Shown here: positions 24,372 to 36,480 of the stretch, in pieces
Numbering within the stretch: the first letter of the stretch is position 1
Layout: each line of letters opens with the position of its first letter
Origin: Colocasia esculenta
Taxonomy: Eukaryota; Streptophyta; Magnoliopsida; Alismatales; Araceae
Reading direction: 5' to 3'
Length of the DNA stretch: 64,000 bases
Assembly (NCBI GenBank): GCA_014218235.1
Contig: CM024755.1
Coordinates: 102,342,948-102,406,947, forward strand
Translations under genes and position numbers: made by a program
Notes under the pieces: model-generated
What the model saw: only the letters and a program-made list of their open reading frames with translations
Told to the model about the DNA's origin: nothing
Databases searched by the model: none

Positions 24372-26120
24372 ATGTCTAACAATCCGGCTTTTGAATATGA
24401 TGATAATTTGAACGATGAATTTGTTGGAATGGTTATTTCTAACATTCAACCTGAAGAATTAGTCCAATCATCCTCTCAAGCTGATAACGAAGAGGTGAGT
24501 TTAAGGGTCAATCCCACTTATGCACAAGAGGCCAAGATGACCCTGAACTCTCTCAACTTTTGTCCCGCTACTCGCTCGAGGACATCATTTCTATGCTCTC
24601 CAAACATACAGTTCGGGCGAGAGCATCCACTTCTTCACCTTCTCCCTTTAGAGCCTCTCATTCCAAACCCATTCTGAGGCCTGTCACTCCATCTCAGGTC
24701 CCTGTCCCCACTCTTTCCACCCCTCCTCTTGCACCAACTCACATTCCAACCCCTCCTTCTGTTTATCTGCCTTATGTCCAACCGACACCCCCCACTTAAT
24801 CCGAATCCGTCTCTAAATCCTAAATGGAGGGTTTTTTTAGGAAACTTTTGGCTGAATCTCTGTCCCTATCTAAACCTCATTCCCTTCAAAACTATTGCAA
24901 GCTCCCAAATGCCTACTTTTCCTCGGGTTTCAAGGTCCCGAAATACCGCAAGTATGACGGGACCTCCGACCCCCAATTCCATCTTGCCGGCTTTCTCATG
25001 TATTCTCACCAGTGGCTATATGATTGGGTCCTCATGGTTCACCTCTTCCAACAATCGTTAGAAGGGGAGACCTTGAGGTGGTTCACCTCCTTACCTGCAT
25101 CCGATCTTCTTAACTTTGACATTGTCTCTGAATGCTTCATCTCTCATTTTTCTTACATGGCCAACCAAATCCCCACGCTCCCTAACTTGGTGGCAAAAAA
25201 AATGAGGCCAGAGGAAGACTTTGTCACCTTTGCCAACCGTTGGAGATCCATGGCTTTGAGGGCTGACCTCCCCATCCCGGAGTCCCAAGCCATCACCATG
25301 ATCGTGAACAACACCACTCCCTTGCTCAAATCCATCTTGATGCTTAGTGAGTTTCCTTCCTTTGCACATCTTTACAATCGATCTAGAGTGGTTCAGACCC
25401 AAATTAAAGACTCCTCCCTCCCGCCATTCTTTGAAGGGAAGCCCAAAGGACGTAAGGCTCTTGCGGTACCTACCATCGGGGGTGACTGTCAATGAGTCCA
25501 TCAATGCCTGCAGTCAGCCATCAAGGCCTCCTAACAAACCTTCTACCTTTACTTCCACCTCCAACCCCCATCAATTCCCATCACATCCCTCCAGGCCTTA
25601 TTCAACCGTTCCTCCACCTTCTGGCTATACCCGGCCAGGTCCCAAGAGATCCCATTATCCTGCTCTCCCTGAATCCATCGGGGACATTTTCTTTGCCCTC
25701 ATGTCTTGTTATGCCATCCAACTTCCACCACAGAAGGAGGGTGTGCATCCTAGGGCTGACACCTCAAAGTATTGTCCTTACCATAGGGCCCCTGGTCATG
25801 AGATCCACAATTGTTTCACCTTCCGTGACTGGGTGTATGACATGAATGATCAGGGTATAATTAATTGGGATGATGTCAAGGTAGCCATTGCTAAGTCCAG
25901 GCTGACAAGAAGGGATCTGGGTATAGTTCAGAACCCCCTCCCCAACCACCAAGACAACAACAACCCGTCCACCTCTAAGTCCCAGGGGAAGGTCAACACC
26001 ATGACACATCCAGCACCTCGGGTTGTGAGAAGGGAACAACATTGGGGGATAGAAGGCTTTGAGAAGTGGTACCTATGTCCCTCAGTAGAGTCCCAGGAAC
26101 CCACCCCCCACCACTATTGA
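24372..26120 (+). pseudogene. gag region of Tat/Ogre-like gypsy element D
   Basis: Opens with MSNNPAFEYDDNLNDEF at 24372. After frame changes, the capsid-type segment spans 24824-25495, with GETLRWFTSLP near 25070 and FVTFANRWRSMALRADLP near 25218, as in gypsy retrotrans-gag domains. A knuckle-like CPYHRAPGHEIHNC near 25774 lies in the frame 25347-26120. At least three frame breaks separate the pieces. A partly matching copy of the last part is at 5429-6361, and a minus-strand relic lies at 60381-61600. Confidence 0.75.
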
Positions 26121-26469
26121 TGCCATTCTGGACGAGCTGCCCTTAGTGCTCATCAGACCTGCTCGCCAGGATGCTCAGTCTATTCCCAGTTCCTCTACCC
26201 ATGAGTCGCTCATACATGGCTCCCAACCCCTCTAGCTTATTCTCCCTAGGTCTTAGGAGAGCCTCAATGTCACCCTCCGGAACCGCATTGTTCCTCCACT
26301 CACACGGCCGTCACAAGATGAGGAAGATAGTGGACCCCCGCCGCCTGTCGGCACTGAGTATGATATTCTACAGCACCTAGACAAGACTCCCGCAAGGGTT
26401 TCTATCTTGAAATTGATTTGAAGATCTCCATCTCATCAGTCCACTCTCCTCCAATTCGTCCAAAAGATC

Positions 26470-27306
26470 ATGGTCAATGACGACCTTCCTGCGAGTGGGG
26501 TGACTAATGCTATTCTTTCCCTCACCCAAGGGCCTTCCATCACTTTCTCAGACAAAGACCTTGTAGCTTCCGAGTGTCTCTCACTTTCTCTCTGTCTAAC
26601 TGTCACCCTCAACGGGGTGTTGATGGACTCTACTCTCATAGACACAGGGGCATCCATCAATGTTTGTCCGATGAAGACTCTTAAGCAACTGGGTTTAGGG
26701 GAGGATAATCTGGAGAAGATTTGCTCCACCATTGCTGCTTACGACAACTCCAAAAGGGTTGCTAAAGGAAAAATTGCTCTTCAGCTAGAGATAGGACCCG
26801 TCACCATGTCTTATGAGTTCTTAGTCTTGAATGTGGATCCAGCCTATAAGGCCATTCTCGGTCGTCCTAGGCTAGAGCAAACTTTAGGGGTTCCTTCCAC
26901 CGCCCATCAATCGTTCAAGTTTCCATTTAATGGGCGGATCATCAAAATCAAGAGCATCCCCACTGTAGAAACCCTCAATTCCATCATGTCGGAGCAGATG
27001 CCACACCTCTTCATTCCAGACAAGGGGAAGAAACCTATCATGTCAATCATTGATTTCCCATCCCCACTTGTTTTGAACCAATCTCCCTCCACTGGTGAAG
27101 AATGTGAGACGGCCACATGTCCTCAAGGGAAAAGTTGGGATGTGATGGCAAAGATAGGCTATATCCATGCCCGAGGGTTGGGTAGAGAGAGGCAAGGTCC
27201 CGTCAATAGTGTTCAGGTGAGGAGGCTATTAGCAAGGGCTGGTTTAGGATTTCATTCTGACCCTGTTCATCCGGATCCTTTCATACCCTATACACCTCTT
27301 ACCTAG
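26470..27306 (+). pseudogene. Protease plus G-patch segment of element D
   Basis: The aspartic protease motif reads STLIDTGASINVCP (about residues 54-67), followed by AILGRPRLEQTLG near residue 131, the usual second protease landmark of gypsy elements. Near residues 223-240, WDVMAKIGYIHARGLGRERQ fits a G-patch, a glycine-rich RNA-binding motif reported for some Tat/Ogre-like elements. The 278-residue frame is open from the first ATG seen; the true start lies upstream in another frame. Confidence 0.75.
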
Positions 27307-28719
27307 ACCCTAAAGGAACATTTCATTCGGGGACCCATCCAACCAGGAATAAGGGAGCCTATCGTGGAAGATCTGTCTGATTCGGAGAGTGAGGAGAGAG
27401 AAGAAGCGGCCGAGGTAGAGGAATTTTTTGAGGATTTTGGCCTTCTTTCACTCTTCGGTTACAACTCCGATCCTCCATCTCCTTCATCTTTTCCCTCCTC
27501 AACTGAAGCCTACCCGGCACACAAGTGTTCTACTCCAACTACTTCCCTCCCTCTTCTGTTCCAACCCATCCTTCCTCCATTACTCACCTGGCCAGTCATG
27601 GCAACCTCGAGTCAACAGCTCATGGTTCTTAGCCTTGACTTCCAAAAAAAGCCAATTTTCAAGGGTGGGAATGTGAGGTCTCCATTGAGCACCTTCCTCT
27701 GTGGAATCTTTTCTGATCGGCCAGGGGCCGACTCTCTTCAGCTTGAACACCCATACTCGCCCATCTAGGGGCACTTCTCCTGTACATAGTCCTGTACATA
27801 GTAGTTTAGGTTTAAGTCTAGGATTAAGTTTAGGATCAAGTCTAGGGTCAGATCTAGGTTTAGAAGAGTCTGGTCCCTCTCAGTCATGCACTCACAAGGA
27901 GAAGGGTAGGAAAGTCCTTGCACGATATGTTTTGGCTTTGGTTGAGAGATGTGCTAAGTTAAGTCGAGTCCCAGAATTTCTTAAGGAACCTGCTCTGGTA
28001 GAAACATATTTTGTAGAAGGTGATTCGGTAGATGACGGTTTAGGAGTGTATTTGCTAGATTTTGATGAAGAAAATGAGCTAGGAGATCTTGGGTCAGAAG
28101 AAGAGGACCCAGTGAGCTCCTATGTGGATGGCACTAAGAGGTTTGATGAGCCAACCATGGCTGTGAATGAACCAACCAAAGAGATCAACCTTGACACCGA
28201 AGAATCTCCGAAGGTAGTTTTGATTAGTGCCAACTTGAGCGTAGAAGAGGAAGAAGCTATTGTAGCTATTCTTAAAGAATTTTTTGATGGCTTTGCCTGG
28301 TCCTATGAAGACATGCTGGGGCTTGACACCATTTTGGTCGAGCACCATTTAGTCTTAAAATCTGATGCAAAAGCTATCAAACAGAAGCTAAGGAGGTTGC
28401 ACCCCAAGCTTGCGCTCAAGATGAAAGAGGAGGTTGACAAGTTGCACAAGACCAAATTCATTAGGGTTGTGATTTATCCGTAATGGGTAGCTAACATCGT
28501 CCCTATGATGAAGAAAGACGGTAAGGTTAGGATCTGTATAGATTTTCGTGACCTTAATCATGCTTGCCCTAAGGACGATTTTCTTCTCCCCCACATAGAT
28601 GTCCTAGTGGACAATACTGTCGGTTTTGAGATATTGTCATTCATGGATGGTTTCTCTGGGTACAACCAGATCCGTCTGGCAGAGGAAGACCAGGAGAAAA
28701 CTTCTTTCACCACACCATG
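27307..28719 (+). pseudogene. Linker and N-terminal RT of element D, cut by element E
   Basis: An acidic linker (27364-27768 in one frame, 27701-28483 in another) includes a Ser/Leu/Gly repeat near 27795-27860. From about 28235 the frame matches the segment before gypsy RT (FAWSYEDMLGLD). A TAA at 28481-28483 interrupts the frame. After it, RT motifs continue: VRICIDFRDLNHACPKDD, then FMDGFSGYNQI near 28642. The sequence stops at ACCATG (28719), where the LTR of element E begins. The catalytic YVDD region and everything after it are absent from the window. Confidence 0.8.
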
Positions 28720-30968
28720 TGTAACGTCGCGTGCTTTTCGGATCCTTACGGATCATGTGTATAATGGTTGTGATGGCCATTGTGAGGCCAATGTGGTTTG
28801 GTCGTGTGGTGTGTGCAGGTGTGGTGCAGGTTGGGTCCTGGAATAAAATAGGACCTACTGCAGTTGAGTAGGAGTTGGCGGCCAGGTGTGGTCGTTGACA
28901 TGTAGGCGTCCATATGTGTTGACGTTTACTGTATGAACTTGGCGACAAGGGATATGGACGTCTAGCCTTGGCAGTCTGATTGGCGACAGCCATATTGACG
29001 CCAACCTGTGTGACCTGCAGAATATAGGTCTGCCCGAGAGTAGTTCCCTCACTCCATTCTCCTTCTCCCTTGCCCTGTTTTCATGCCTCTTGCTTCCCCA
29101 CTACTTCTAAGAGCTGTATAAGGATAATTGGAGGAACGTGGAATGCAAGACGGTGACGAATCGGCCAAGAAAACGCCGGAACGTGGTGCAATTGCCGTAG
29201 GAGCTCGCGGAGGGTTCGGTGTGGACCGGGAGAATTTAGGAGATTTAAGCGCGTATTGAGGTAGGGAATGATCCCTTTAGTTTCTATAGGTTGTGATAAT
29301 GCAATTGGAAAGCATGAATCTGCATGATAATTGTGTTTTTGGGTAATGGTATCCATGCGGGGTACATGGGTGGTTTAAGTAATTTAACGATGGAAACATG
29401 TTGTTTTGAGTTAACTAGAGTTCATGCATGTTAGAGGAAGTGTTTCCTCATGTTTTCTCGCAGGTTTTAGGGCCGAGGACACTTGTGAGGTCGGCCTAGG
29501 TTTTTTGTGAGAACTGGTGGCCGAAGAGCTTAGTGTCAACATCGTTCGACGCCAAGTTCTTCAGCTGGGAGCTTAACGGCCAGATACCTTGCTGTTTATA
29601 TCCCCTCGACGGTAGTCGATGTTGCCGTCAGCATGCTTTTGGTTTAAATATTGATATATTGAGTATTTGTTGATATCGAGCGGTGCAGTGATAATTGTGG
29701 TGCACCCAGTGCTCGTGGTTTCTGAGACTAGCGTACTGGGTGCGCAGTTGGTTGGTTCTTTACGTGGTTACGTGGTGTTCACGTGTGGTGGACTACTAGT
29801 GCACGCGGTTTACGTGAGACTTCACGTGGTTTGTGTGTGATGTGCACGTGGTTTTGTGTACGTGGCGAGTAGTACGATGCCTACCGTGGTTACCTCTCTA
29901 GTTGGGTGCCCCAGGTTCTTTGTGAGCCAGGCTGTTAGCTCGGGGCTTTGTCCCGGTACTTGTGTTGTACCGTCGAGGTCTGTGTCGTCTGACCTGGACA
30001 CCCTCACTCATGTGTTTGAGTTATACGTCCGGCTGAGGGAAAGACGACAGTGGGACAGTGACACTTGTGTTTGTTTTAGTCACTTGTAGCGCGCTCGTAG
30101 TTGGGGGTACTGACACCAGTAGTCGACACTGGTCCCCAGCTAGTCCTTTTCCAGTGCCTCACTCTAGAGGGCCCAGGCCAGGGTCTCCAGAGGTGTCAGG
30201 CATGGGCCTGCGACCGTGTGGTCCGCAGGTGGTGGTGTTTAGTTGGTCTCCACAGTTACTTGGCTTTTTCACGTGGAGCGGCAGCTGGACCTTTCGTTCT
30301 TGGCTGCGAGACTGAGAGGTAGACCTGTGTTAGCTTGTCCGAGTCAGTTTCTGGTGTCGCGAACCAGTTCACGTGACTTGTGTTTGGCTGTCTCTACTTT
30401 AGCTTGTACACTTGTACTGGTTTGCCGTTTAATTATTACAGTTGTTTTAGTAGTCGGCAGACGGTGAGTACTTTTACAGCTTTCATATTTGCTTAGCTGT
30501 TCTATAAATTGTTGGTACTGTTTACTGCTTTTGTACCTGTGGTTTTAGTTTGCTCGGTTTTGGGGAGTTCCCTACTGAGCCAGTGACTAGCGAGGCTCAC
30601 CTCTACCCCCACAGGTGAGAGCGAGGAGGACGTTTCTGGACCGTCGTCCAGTTCAGAGCCGCATCGTAGCGGTGCAGGGTCGGTACCTCCAGCTGTGTAG
30701 TAGCAACTCCAACAGTGTAGTGTAGTTAGTTGTTTACTTTCTTCAGTTGTACCTCGGGGGTATGCCCCAGGCTCTTGTACTTCCTTTCAGTTGTTGTGGA
30801 AATATGGCTATGTAACTTGTGAAATATATATATGAAATTGTGTGTTCCTTTGTGTTTACACGGACTGTGGTTTGGTATCCCTAGCGAGGCTTCGGCCCGT
30901 TCGCGGGAGGCGGACTCAGATCAAGTACGTTATCGGTTTAACGGGCTTGGCCGAGGTGTTCCGCCACA
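28720..30968 (+). repeat. 5' LTR of element E
   Basis: Starts TGTAACGTCGCGTGC and ends GTTCCGCCACA, directly before the PBS. GACGTC-like motif clusters lie at 28895-29000 and 29535-29632, with TGTATAAGG near 29113 between them. The region 29640-30500 is rich in ACGTGG and GTG repeats and has no supported ORF. Confidence 0.85.
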
Positions 30969-30969
30969 C

Positions 30970-30982
30970 TTGGTATCAGAGC
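30970..30982 (+). promoter_or_regulatory. Primer-binding site of element E
   Basis: TTGGTATCAGAGC, two bases after the LTR end; complementary to initiator methionine tRNA. Confidence 0.88.
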
Positions 30983-31118
30983 AAGGTCCGTGTTAATATA
31001 AGGAACTAGAAAGATACATAGCCTTATTTCGATCTTTGTACACTGCTGGTAGGGGCCCTGGTTTCTGATAATTTGTTGTTTTGTTTTGTTTGGTATGTTG
31101 TTTATATAGAAGTTTGAA

Positions 31119-32336
31119 ATGGCTGATAGAAGAGATTGGGGTGGTGGAGGAGATGATCCAGAGGAGAGCACTCAGCGTATGATAGAGAGGATCTGGGAAA
31201 GCCTCACGGATATTCGGGCAAGAATGGATCAACAGGCGCCGGTACCACCGGTTGCAGTACCACCTGGGGATGGAGAGACTGTACCTATTGCTCCAGTTCC
31301 GCCAGGAGTGGAGGTGCCTTTTGTAGCGCCTGTGCCACCACCACCACCAGTGCTATTAGCAGAGGAACTAGTGATGCAAGTTGAGAAATTTCTGAGATTG
31401 CAGCCGCCTACTTACTCAGGAGGGCCGAATCCAGATACAGCGGAACACTGGGTCCATGAGATTGAAAGGGTCTTTGCGACCATGAGATGTCCGGCAGCAG
31501 ATAAAGTTGTGTTAGCTGCTTATCAGTTGCGGGGTTTTGCATTGGAATGGTGGCGACTAAAGATGCAGACCACCTTTGCAGGCAGGACAGAAGAGGCTAT
31601 CACTTGGTCGGAATTTCTTGATGTATTTAACGATACATTCTTTCCGATTCAAGTGCAGCAAGTGAAGAGAGAGCAGTTTCGGACACTCTAGCAAGGTAAC
31701 TCTTCAGTTTTAGAGTACCAGATGAGGTTTATGGTGCTTAGCCGATATGCACCTTATGTAGTATCAGATAATAATATGATGGTTGAGTATTTCATTAGAG
31801 GTTTGAGAGTGGAGTTGTAGGATGCAATAGTACCTCTCATGTGTAAGACAGTGGAAGAAGCAGCCCAGAGAGCAGCTACGTTGGAGAGGTCTATTCAGAT
31901 TTGTCAGGTGGGCGAGTCAGGCTCAGGTAGTTTTCGGCTATCGCATCAGTCAGTGGGTGCGAGTAAGGGTAAAGCATCAGAAGGACCTTCTTCATCAGGC
32001 TTTGGTAAATGGGGTCAGAAATTAAAGCAAGCATTTAAAGGTAAAGGAAGAGGATGGGGAGGTCGTCAGCAATTTCAGCAAGGTCGTGGTAGGCCAGAGG
32101 TGGAAGAGTCGTAGTAGAGTACTACCAGGCAGCCCATTACTCTACCAGGGTATAGATGTTATAATTGCAATCAGCCGGGGGATTTGATTCGTAATTGCCC
32201 CTATTCGAGAGAGTATGGGTATGGAAGAGGTGTGCAGCAGCAGCAGCAGCCTCAGCAGTCTCAGCAGCCACAGGCAGGTCGTGGCAGAGGAGCACCGCAA
32301 CAGCGAGGAAGAGGCCGGGTTATGGCTATCACTTGA
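31119..32336 (+). pseudogene. gag: gag of element E (nonsense codons)
   Basis: The start ATG at 31119 opens MADRRDWGGGG. A Pro/Val-rich stretch precedes the capsid domain (AEHWVHEIERVF, LRGFALEWWRLK). A damaged zinc knuckle at about 32156-32197 reads CYNCNQPGDLIRNC, where Asp sits at the usual His. A Gln/Arg/Gly-rich tail follows. In-frame stops are TAG at 31689, 31818, 32112 and 32115 and TGA at 32334. The same frame continues into protease, so gag and pol were one polyprotein. Confidence 0.88.
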
Positions 32337-35303
32337 GCCCAGATGGAGGCATCGAATATGATAGAAGGTATTTCACCTCATTATGACTATTCAGCAAGAG
32401 TTTTATTTGATTCGGGTGCCTCTCATTCTTTCATTTCCGAAGAATTTCTAGATTGCATGACTCATCATTTAGAGGAAAAGTCTTGTGAGTTAGTAGTGGA
32501 GGTTCCTTCGGGTGAGTTACTGCTCACTTCGAGCTATATAGATGAAGCTCCTGTTATGATTGAAGGGAACCAGATGCCGGGTCGGTTATATGCCCTGCAG
32601 TTGACAGATTATGATATTATTTTGGGTATGGATTGGCTTGAGACTTATGGAGCAATGCTAGATTGCAGAAAAAGAAGGATCAGGTTTTGTCATCCTAATG
32701 GTGCAGTATTTGAATATCAAGGTATGCCTTTTTATACCTTTAAGTTTCTAATTTCTGCAATTAGAGCTAGAAAGTTGATAAATGCTGGATGTGTGGCTTA
32801 TTTAGCCTCGGTAAGTCTGGTAGAAGCTAGTCAGTCAGTTGAAGCAGTTCCCGTGGTTAGAGAATTTGCTGATGTTTTTCCTGAAGATTTGCCTGGTTTA
32901 GCTCCACATAGAGAGGTGGACTTTACCATTGAGTTGCTGCCAGGTACCATGCCGATCTCTAAAGCCCCATATCGGATGGCACCAGCAGAACTTAAAGAAT
33001 TGAAAAAGTAATTAGAAGAGTTGTTGCAGAAAGGGTTCATTAGACCGAGTCATTCCCCGTGGGGAGCACCGGTATTGTTTGTGAAAAAGAAAAATGGAAG
33101 TTTTTGTATGTGTATTGCTTATAGAAAGTTGAATGATGTGACCATTAAGAATAAGTACCCGTTGCCGAGGATAGATGATCTGTTTGATCAGTTGCAATCA
33201 GCAAAGGTATTTTCTAAAATTGATTTGAGGTCTGGGTACCATCAGTTGAGAATTAAAGAGGAGGATATAGATAAAACAGCTTTCAGAACTAGATATGGTC
33301 ACTATGAGTTTGTGGTTATGCCATTTGGGCTGACCAATGCTCCTGCAGGTTTTATGGATCTGATGAATAGAATTTTTCATCCGTATTTAGACCAATTCAT
33401 TGTGGTCTTTATTGATGATATTCTGATTTATTCAGCATCTGAAGAGGAGCATGCAGCTCATTTGAGGTTTACTCTGCAGTTGTTAAGAGATAATCAGTTG
33501 TTTGCTAAATTCAGTAAGTGTGAATTTTGGTTGAAAGAAATTCAGTTTCTGGGTCATGTTATCTCAGCTAAAGGAGTAGCAGTGGACCCAAGTAAAGTGG
33601 AAGCAGTGATGAAATGGGAAGTGCCTAAGACAATTACTGAGATTAGAAGTTTTCTGGGATTAGCAGGTTATTATAGGCGCTTCATACAAGATTTTTCTAA
33701 GATTGCGGCACCTATGACTAAATTGACCAGGAAAGGTGTGCCATTTGTGTGGTCCGGTGAATGTCAGAAAAGTTTTATGGAATTGAAGAAGAGGCTTACG
33801 ACAGCACCCATATTGACATTACTGGCAGGAAGTGGTGGATTTGTGGTATATGCAAATGCTTCAAGGAGAGGACTTGGCGCAGTGCTTATGCAGCATGGCA
33901 AAGTGATAGCTTATGCGTCCAGACAATTGAAGCCAGCGGAGGAAAATTACCCTACTCATGATTTGGAATTGGCAGCAGTTGTGTTTGCTTTGAAAATGTG
34001 GAGGCATTATTTGTATGGCGAAAGATTTGAGATTTTTACAGATCATAAAAGCTTGAAGTATATCTTCTCGCAGAAAGATTTAAATCTTTGTTAGCGCAGA
34101 TGGATCGAATATTTGAAAGATTATGATTTCAGTTTGGCTTACCATCCGGGTAAGGCTAATGTTGTAGCAGATGCCTTGAGCAGAAAGGCATATATAAATC
34201 TGATGATGATTAAAGAATGGAAGCTATATGAAGAGATAGTGGAGAACTCCTTGTATGTGCCCAGTAGTCAGCGACGGGCAGTACTAGCTGCTAGTGCTGT
34301 AGAGCTGTCCTTGTTTTGGCAGATTGTTGAGGCTCAGAGAGCAGATGTGAGTTTATCTGAGATTGTAAAAATGGAAGGAGTTACCATTGATGATAATTGT
34401 GTGGTTAGGCTCAGAGGCAGGTTGTTTGTTCCAGCTGAAAGAGAGTAAAACAGCGAGTATTAGAAGAGGCTCATAAATCCAGGTACATTATTCATCCGGG
34501 TAGTACTAAAATGTACCACGACTTGAGGAAGCATTTCTGGTGGCCTCATATGAAAAAGGAAATAGCAGAGTTTGTTGCAAGATGTGCTATCTGTCAACAA
34601 ATTAAAGCAGAACATCAGAAGCCTGGAGGTTTATTGCAACCGTTGCCCATCCCACAGTGGAAATGGGATGATATTGCCATGGACTTTGTGGCAGGTTTAC
34701 CAAGATCGAGTTCCGGGCATAATGGAATTTGAGTATTTGTTGACAGATTGACTAAGGTGTGCAGATTAGTGGCAGTAAGTATGTCTTGGACAGTGGACAG
34801 ATTAGCAAAGATTTATGCTGAAAGAATTGTTCCGTTGCATGGTATTCCTAAGACTATTGTGTCTGACAAAGATCCAAGATTTACTTCTGGTTTTTGGAGA
34901 AGTCTGCAAAAAGTAATTGGTATTGAGCTGAGATATAGCTCCGCTTATCATCCCCAGACAGATGGTCAGACAGAGAGGACTATCCAGACGATTGAAGATA
35001 TGTTGCGGGCTTGTTGTTTAGTTTGGGGAGGTAATTGGGAGCATCATTTGGGAATGGTTGAGTTTGCCTATAATAATAGTTATCATACCAGTCTTGGGAT
35101 GGCACCGTATGAAGCTCTATATGGAAGGCCATGTAGAACCCCATTGAACTGGCATGAAGTGGGAGAAAGGCAATTAGTGGGTCCTGAATTGATTCAGCAA
35201 ACCACAGAAGTAGTGAAGCTTATTAAGAAAAAATTGCAGGCAGCTCAAAGTAGGCAAAAGAGTTATGCAGATATCCGGAGGAGACCACTTCAGTTTGAGG
35301 TCT
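32337..35303 (+). pseudogene. pol: pol of element E: protease, RT, RNase H, integrase (broken)
   Basis: Protease: VLFDSGASHSFIS near 32400 and DIILGMDWL near 32613. RT: FSKIDLRSGYHQ near 33211, MPFGLTNAP near 33319 and VFIDDILIYS near 33408. RNase H: VVYANASRRGLGAVL near 33843, with Asn where the first catalytic Asp is expected, and DHKSLKYIF near 34043. Integrase: an HHCC zinc region (34480-34600, CAICQQIKAEHQ), the MDFV and SDKDPRF catalytic segments, then HPQTDGQTER near 34950. Stops lie at 33009 (TAA), 34092 (TAG) and 34730 (TGA), with one frame break near 34446. The frame ends at the truncation near 35303, before any chromodomain. Confidence 0.9.
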
Positions 35304-36480
35304 TACCGGTTAGAGGCTTGAGAAGGAAGACGGCCAAACGTTATGACCGCCTTCCCTCCCTCCTTTGTTTATAGAAAACCCCTCTAAATTGGGTATTGAA
35401 AAGGATGCACTACGTGAGTGTGTGAGTGGATGTGGTAAAGATGCAATATATGTGAGACAGCAAGCTAAACAAAATAGAGAGGAGGAAGAGAAGGAGGTCC
35501 CTGTCTATGCAGACGCAGTGACGAAGAAATCTTCTCCAGGACAACGTGCTGACTCTGACATTGGCATGCTTATTGCTGTAACGTTCGCCGGATGACGTTC
35601 TACGATGGGAGATGACAGCGAAGTGTAACTTGAAGCTGAGCTCCTCTAGCGACTCTGCAGCGTTGAGAGGATGCCGACGTCGTATCCGAGGGAGAGGTGA
35701 GTGTAGAAGAGGAGGAAGCTGAGGTGGTGACGGATGATGTTGTGATGGAGTCCGAGCTGTAGTTGGTGTGTGTGACTGCCAAAAACCCGCCGACTGGGTG
35801 GTGCGCGAGGTGGTTTTCTCCTGGGCTGCTGCGACTCCCGCGATGGAAAAATCTCCCCCCCTCCTGATGGAATGGAGGCGGGGTCCTTATGACGCATGCC
35901 TTCTCCTGAAGAGGCGGGGCTGCGGGCAGTAAACGTGGGAGAGACCTGCGCGGGTCTCACGGCGACGAGGGCGCCGAAGGAGGATGGTGGGCGTTGCTGG
36001 GTGTGAGTGCGTGAGATGAGGGATGAGATAGCAACAAATCCCGTCCCAGGGTGTGTTGCGGGAGTGGTTGCCTGCATCCGGGTCGCATGCGATGAGTGAG
36101 AGAGATATGAGCATGGCTGGTTGAGAGAACGGCGGGGTTATCGCGAGGAAGTTTTCCGCGTGCATGGGTGACGTGCAGATAGTTGGTGTGTGCATGTGTG
36201 GAGATGTATGCGGGTGAGAAAAAAAATGGCCACTCATGCGTGGAGGTGGAGTGGACGTTCTCGGCACAACTGATGTGTGTTCATGGGATGGAAATGGCCG
36301 ATCACGCATGGACATGCGGCTAGCTGAAGGCCGCATGTATGCAGTGACGAGATGGCAATGTGCCTCTCGTGCATGCATGGTCACGCGGATGGGTGGGCAA
36401 TGGTGAAGGAGTGCACGTGTGAGGTTGGGGAGATGCATGGGTACATTTGTGCTGGTGTGGTTTAGCGACTGGGGATGTGT
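35304..36480. other. Unassigned GC-rich sequence
   Basis: It follows the truncation of element E. Several open stretches exist on both strands (for example minus-strand ones at 35646-36438), but they are Pro/Ser/Thr/His-rich with no recognisable domain and look compositional. No repeat ends or TSD found. It may be captured or host intergenic DNA. Confidence 0.4.

Larger units (their letters stand above)
28720..35303 (+). mobile_element. Chromovirus-type gypsy element E, 3' truncated
   Basis: A 2249 bp 5' LTR, PBS and a gag-pol region in RT-RNase H-integrase order identify a Ty3/gypsy element. It landed in the RT of element D (left flank CCATG, 28715-28719). The sequence stops matching at about 35303 just after the integrase C-terminal region, where a chromodomain, polypurine tract and 3' LTR would be expected. 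Chromovirus is inferred from the fused gag-pol frame and closeness to Tekay/Del-type integrase; the diagnostic chromodomain itself is missing. Confidence 0.85.

Noticed and set aside
35646..36438. Minus-strand open stretches of 143 and 183 residues
   Set aside because: Compositional (Pro/His/Ser/Thr), overlapping in different frames, with no motif, splice context or neighbours to support a gene.
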